A stretch of DNA of 18,360 nt, taken from contig JABITU010000270.1 of the NCBI GenBank assembly GCA_018668195.1, positions 1 through 18,360 of the forward strand, in the 5' to 3' direction. The notes under the pieces are model-generated. The model saw only the letters and a list, made by a program, of their open reading frames with translations, ran no database searches and was not told the origin of the DNA. Shown here piece after piece: positions 15,381-18,360 of this stretch. Every line of letters begins with the position of its first letter. Within the stretch, counting starts at the first letter, position 1. A program made the position numbers and the translations under genes. Source of the stretch: Tateyamaria sp. (lineage in GTDB: Bacteria; Pseudomonadota; Alphaproteobacteria; Rhodobacterales; Rhodobacteraceae).

Positions 15381-16316
15381 TTGCCCCGTTTCACCTTTAG
15401 GCAGTTGGAATATCTGGTTGCTGTTGGTGATACGGGCAGCATCGCCCGCGCGGCGGAAAACCTGAATGTGTCCTCACCCTCCATCTCATCCGCAATCTCG
15501 CAACTGGAGGAAGAACTCGGCATTTCGCTGTTTGTGAGGCAGCACGCGCAAGGCCTGTCGACCACAAAAGGCGGGCGCAGGGTGATTGATCAAGCAAAGC
15601 ACGTCTTGAAGGAGGCCGCGACAATAGCCGACATTGCCTCTGACGTATCCAGTATGGCGCGTGGCCCACTCGCTGTGGGATGCCTCGTTACTTTTGCGCA
15701 ACTTGTCCTGCCACGCATGCGGGCTGGTTATGAGGCGGCCTTTCCAGATGTCCGCATCGAGCAGAGCGAGCTGAACCAAGCTGAAATCTTCAGCGCGCTG
15801 CGGCGCTCTGACATTGATATCGCACTGACCTACGACATGGATATTCCCACAGACCTGCACTTTACCGGTCTTGTGCGCCTGCGCCCTTTTGCGTTGCTCA
15901 GTGCTGCGCATGACTATTCAAGTAAAACAGAAATCGCCATCGAAGACCTCGCCGATCTGCCAATGGTGCTGCTGGATTTGCCGATCAGTACAGATTATTT
16001 CCTATCCCTGTTCGAAGCCGCCAAACAACTTCCCCGCATCGCCGAGCGCACGCGCGACATGGCGGTGATGCGCTCGCTGGTCGGAAATGGCTTTGGCTAT
16101 TCCATTGCCAATGTGCGACCGCAAAGCAATATTTCTCCGGATGGGTTACCGCTGGCTTGCGTGCCCATTGCAGGCACCGTGCGACCTCTGCGGATGGGGT
16201 TGCTGACCTCCCAAGGGGCGGAAAAATCCCGAACCGTGCGGACTTTCATGGAGTTTGCCAAGGATCAGGTCTCCTCTGGTGCGCTTGAGCCCATTGGCGG
16301 GGAGCCTTTGAAATGA
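15381..16316 (+). CDS. LysR-family transcriptional regulator
   Basis: Regulator of 311 residues. The N-terminal winged helix-turn-helix is clear: FTFRQLEYLVAVGDTGSIAR, AAENLNVSSPSISSAISQLE, then LGISLFVRQ. The C-terminal periplasmic-binding-protein-like effector domain covers about residues 90-300. The TTG at 15381 is chosen because AAAGGA lies seven bases upstream and the protein then begins exactly where LysR proteins usually do. The frame is open back to 15273, inside the preceding oxygenase gene, without family resemblance. It lies within the oxygenase operon on the same strand, and its stop overlaps the deacylase start (ATGA). It probably controls the cluster in response to a pathway metabolite; this is inferred from position. 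Confidence 0.9.
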   Translation: MPRFTFRQLEYLVAVGDTGSIARAAENLNVSSPSISSAISQLEEELGISLFVRQHAQGLSTTKGGRRVIDQAKHVLKEAATIADIASDVSSMARGPLAVGCLVTFAQLVLPRMRAGYEAAFPDVRIEQSELNQAEIFSALRRSDIDIALTYDMDIPTDLHFTGLVRLRPFALLSAAHDYSSKTEIAIEDLADLPMVLLDLPISTDYFLSLFEAAKQLPRIAERTRDMAVMRSLVGNGFGYSIANVRPQSNISPDGLPLACVPIAGTVRPLRMGLLTSQGAEKSRTVRTFMEFAKDQVSSGALEPIGGEPLK

Positions 16317-17449
16317 CGCTGTCACTGGAAATTCTGGATCGGCTGATTGCCTTTAACACTGTCAGCAACCGGTCCAACCTCGACCTGGTTTCCTATGTTG
16401 AAGATTTTCTGCGTGCGCGACAATTTCGGGTACATCGAATCCCCGACCTGACCCAGGAGAAAGCAGGCCTTTACGCAGAGATTGGCCCGCAAGCGGACGG
16501 CGGCATTTTACTCTCTGCACATTCCGATGTTGTTCCAGTGGAAGGACAGGCGTGGAGTCGGGCACCCTTTCAACTGACGCGCGATGGGGATCGGCTTTTC
16601 GGGCGCGGCACAACGGATATGAAAGGCTTTCTGGCCGAGATGCTTGGCGTTGCCGATCTCGCCAGCGGCAAAACCTTGAAGGCACCGTTGAAGTTGCTGA
16701 TTTCCTATGACGAAGAGATCGGCTGCGTTGGCATCGGCCGCATGAAAGACCGTCTGAAACCTCTGTTGGGGCGTCCCGAAATGGCCATCGTGGGAGAACC
16801 GACTGAAATGCAGGTCGCCGTAGGCCACAAGGGTAAGCGGGCGTACAAGGCAAAGATCACAGGTCAGGCGGGCCACTCTGCTTTGGCACCACGGTTTGTC
16901 AGTGCCCTGCACATTGCGGTGGATTATGTAGCGGCACTGCGCGCCTTGCAGGACGGGCTGGAACAGTATGGCAGCCGGGATGACAGCTATGATGTTCCCT
17001 ACAGCACGATCCATGTGGGCCGGATGCGCAGTGGCTCTGCGCTGAATATCGTGCCGGACAGCGCCGAGATGCTGTTCGAATTCCGACACCTCGCCGAGGA
17101 CGAGCCGGACTGTCTGGCGCACAGGATCACCGAAGCAGCCAATGCTGTGACAGCGCATTATGCGCAGGTCGCAAACATAGAATTACATTCCTTGGCCGCC
17201 TATCCGGGTTTGGCAATTCCGCTCACGAACGCGGCGGTGACATTGGCGCGAAAATGGTCTGGTGGGCAGACCTGCAAGGTTGCCTTCGGCACCGAGGCTG
17301 GATTTCTTTCGGACCTTGGGATTCCAACGGTCGTTTGCGGGCCAGGCTCAATGGCAGATCAGGGGCATAAACCTGATGAGTACATCTCTCAGAAGCAACT
17401 TATCAAATGCTCGCAAATGCTTGTAAAAGCTGTGGGTAAGTTGCTATAA
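16313..17449 (+). CDS. argE: M20-family deacylase, acetylornithine deacetylase-like
   Basis: Zinc-dependent amidohydrolase of 378 residues, the usual ArgE length. Metal and catalytic motifs are LLSAHSDVVPVEG (His70, Asp72), FGRGTTDMKGF (bridging Asp102), SYDEEIGCVG (catalytic Glu134, Glu135), IVGEPTEMQ (Glu162) and a C-terminal GPGSMADQGHKPDEYI with a metal-binding His. The family includes acetylornithine deacetylase and several N-acyl amino acid or peptide deacylases. In this oxygenase operon, a catabolic deacylation is more likely than arginine synthesis. The ATG overlaps the LysR stop by four bases. The protein appears complete. Base composition falls sharply just after its stop, where a mobile-element scar begins. 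Confidence 0.9.
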   Translation: MTLSLEILDRLIAFNTVSNRSNLDLVSYVEDFLRARQFRVHRIPDLTQEKAGLYAEIGPQADGGILLSAHSDVVPVEGQAWSRAPFQLTRDGDRLFGRGTTDMKGFLAEMLGVADLASGKTLKAPLKLLISYDEEIGCVGIGRMKDRLKPLLGRPEMAIVGEPTEMQVAVGHKGKRAYKAKITGQAGHSALAPRFVSALHIAVDYVAALRALQDGLEQYGSRDDSYDVPYSTIHVGRMRSGSALNIVPDSAEMLFEFRHLAEDEPDCLAHRITEAANAVTAHYAQVANIELHSLAAYPGLAIPLTNAAVTLARKWSGGQTCKVAFGTEAGFLSDLGIPTVVCGPGSMADQGHKPDEYISQKQLIKCSQMLVKAVGKLL

Positions 17450-17451
17450 AC

Positions 17452-17742
17452 GTGGGACCAAAAAATGGGTTCACCATCCCAGCTTCGTCACAACAGGCTA
17501 GAGATGAATGGAAGTTGGAAACCAACCAAGTTGCCCAATTCGTAATAGACAAATGCGATGAGAGACCAGAAGCTGCCGAAAGTTTTAACGAGCTATACAG
17601 ATGCTACCAAGGTTGGGTTCATCGCAATCACTTAACATCGCCTACCCCCAAAACATTCTCATCTCGAATGCAAAGACTAGGCTTCATAAGCGGTAAATCT
17701 GGACCCATCCGTAAATTTAAGGGCCTCCAGTTAAAGAGATAA
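17452..17742 (+). pseudogene. C-terminal fragment of a phage/satellite primase-helicase (D5/P4-alpha type)
   Basis: The frame of 96 codons starts with a GTG three bases after the deacylase stop. From about residue 20 on it resembles the C-terminal winged-helix domain of D5/P4-like primase-helicases: VAQFVIDKCDERPEAAESFN, then LYRCYQGWVHRNHL, a Ser-rich turn, FSSRMQRLGF and a basic end GPIRKFKGLQLKR. A complete protein would have several hundred further N-terminal residues with primase and SF3 helicase motifs; these are absent. It is thus the 3' end of a larger gene. It could be transcribed by read-through, but the primase function is lost. Assignment rests on remembered motif layout, so it is moderate. 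Confidence 0.6.
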
Positions 17743-17745
17743 GTC

Positions 17746-17873
17746 GGGACGCGAGGGACAGATGGGACAGGTTTTTTCTATCTACTGCAATCTGAGAAAA
17801 AATAGATATAGAACTGAGGTATGTGTTTTTCTCAAATTACTAGTGCCAGAGAAAAACCTGTCCCATCTGTCCC
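17746..17873. repeat. Inverted array of 9-bp GGGACAGNN iterons, origin- or operator-like
   Basis: Three 9-bp units stand head to tail on the left: GGGACGCGA (17746), GGGACAGAT (17755) and GGGACAGGT (17764). Two units appear inverted on the right: ACCTGTCCC (17856) and ATCTGTCCC (17865). The two sides form a perfect 23-bp inverted repeat (17754-17776 with 17852-17874) around a 75-base AT-rich centre. The array sits right after the primase remnant and before the next gene start. This arrangement resembles initiator-binding iterons around an unwinding region, or an operator. Confidence 0.75.
17825..17857 (+). repeat. Nested hairpin inside the iteron region
   Basis: GTTTTTCTC (17825-17833) and GAGAAAAAC (17849-17857) are perfect 9-bp inverted copies with a 15-base loop. 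The right arm shares bases with the start of the 23-bp right arm, so the two hairpins cannot form together. This gives an either-or structure in single-stranded DNA or RNA. Confidence 0.5.
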
Positions 17874-17922
17874 TTGGAGACCAAGTTCCCAAAATATTAC
17901 CTGAAAAAATTGGAGCACAGAC

Positions 17923-17943
17923 ATGGGCGGATACGGATCAGGG
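17923..17943 (+). pseudogene. Truncated start of a second mobile-element gene
   Basis: An ATG at 17923 with GGAG seven bases upstream begins MGGYGSG, an N-terminus I recall from small hypothetical proteins of phages and mobile elements. After these seven codons the sequence switches directly to the transporter ATPase remnant in a different frame. The gene is therefore cut off almost at its start. Recognition rests on a seven-residue match and the well-placed ribosome binding site. Confidence 0.45.
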
Positions 17944-18215
17944 CCCCAGCGCAAAACCTGTTTGACGCTCCCCTCCACCCTTACACGCTGGCGCTCATTT
18001 CCGCGATCCCATCACGCGATCTGGATCGGCCCAGCAGCCGCATGCGGCTGGAAGGGGACGTGCCCAGCCCTGTGAACCTGCCATCTGGTTGCGCCTTTCA
18101 TACCCGCTGCCCGTTCGCAAAAGACCATTGTAAGCAGGAACGGCCCGAACTGCGTGTGGTCAGTGCCGGGCATCAGGTGGCCTGTCACTATGCCGAGCAA
18201 ATTAGAGATGCATAA
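17944..18215 (+). pseudogene. C-terminal fragment of an oligopeptide/dipeptide ABC transporter ATPase
   Basis: From about 17944 the frame encodes the end of an OppF/DppF-type ATPase: APAQNLFDAPLHPYTLALIS, then PSPVNLPSGCAFHTRCPFAK, CKQERPEL and VACHYAEQ before the TAA at 18213. This covers the oligopeptide-transporter C-terminal signature, including the three cysteines Cys-x5-Cys-x6-Cys seen in many members. Walker A, the signature motif and Walker B (about 230 residues) are missing. An ATG at 17874 keeps the frame open, but its first 23 codons derive from the mobile-element side, so any product would be non-functional. It implies that a peptide transporter operon once stood here, plausibly serving the deacylase/oxygenase cluster. 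Confidence 0.85.
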
Positions 18216-18360
18216 TGCGGGTGTTGTCAGACAAAGTCTAACACGTCTCAAAGCACCACGATCACACAAATCTATGAAGCGCAGATTTGAAACCACTCCG
18301 TGAGAGCGGCACTGCGTTTTTGCTTGTAAGTCTATCCGTTTTGAAGATGTCTTTCATGAT

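Larger units (their letters stand above)
17450..17943 (+). mobile_element. Scar of a phage-satellite or plasmid-like element replacing part of the operon
   Basis: About 490 bases between the deacylase stop and the remnant of a peptide transporter ATPase are AT-richer than the flanks. By hand count, 17581-17640 has 25 G+C of 60 and 17761-17820 has 21 of 60, against 37 of 60 for 16861-16920. The segment holds a primase C-terminus, an iteron inverted repeat and a cut-off gene start. No integrase, transposase or flanking direct repeat was found, so the boundaries are set by where homology changes. Confidence 0.6.

Noticed and set aside
18221..18244. Imperfect hairpin after the transporter ATPase remnant (GTGTT...AGAC AAA GTCT AACAC)
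   Set aside because: A three-base bulge interrupts the stem and no T run follows, so terminator function is not supported.

Overview
The window looks like a chromosomal accessory region of a marine alphaproteobacterium, most likely Rhodobacteraceae (Roseobacter group). This is inferred from the gene families (Pot-type polyamine transporter with a polyamine deacetylase, GbcA/CntA-like Rieske oxygenases, the RidA-DUF1028-deacylase neighbourhood), tightly overlapping operons and frequent GTG/TTG starts. No rRNA, tRNA or CRISPR array was seen, and no gene-free stretch exceeds about 210 bases.

Left edge (1-1857, minus strand): the nearly complete 5' part of a formylglycine-generating enzyme gene that runs off the window, then a LuxR-type regulator. 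A terminator-like hairpin separates them. No sulfatase, the usual client of such an enzyme, is visible.

Polyamine operon (1960-9087, plus strand): potA-potB-potC-potD, an acetylpolyamine deacetylase of the HDAC superfamily, a nitrilase-superfamily amidohydrolase and a class III aminotransferase. Several junctions are stop/start overlaps, so this is almost certainly one transcription unit. It reads as uptake of polyamines, removal of acetyl caps and transamination of the free amine; the amidase step is unexplained. The divergent LuxR gene and a perfect 14-bp palindrome in the shared intergenic region are the obvious regulatory pair.

Gene graveyard (9211-10343): an N-terminal stub of a Rieske oxygenase, a short-chain dehydrogenase with a one-base frameshift and a lost C-terminus, and, on the other strand, the first 13 codons of a flavoprotein. 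It looks like the remains of a second oxygenase cluster.

Oxygenase cluster (10461-17449): a minus-strand flavin-dependent monooxygenase, divergent from Rieske oxygenase 1, RidA, DUF1028 protein, Rieske oxygenase 2, a LysR regulator and an ArgE-like M20 deacylase. Both Rieske proteins carry a bridging glutamate, as in oxygenases acting on N-methylated (betaine/carnitine) substrates. I know of no defined pathway with this exact set. It is the best candidate here for an undescribed catabolic system.

Right edge (17450-18215): a roughly 500-bp AT-richer scar of a mobile element. It holds the C-terminus of a phage/satellite primase-helicase, a 23-bp inverted repeat built from 9-bp GGGACAGNN iterons, and the first seven codons of another mobile-element gene. 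That gene is cut directly against the C-terminal end of an oligopeptide ABC transporter ATPase. The simplest reading is that a peptide transporter operon once followed argE and was mostly replaced by the element. The last 145 bases (18216-18360) hold nothing I can identify.
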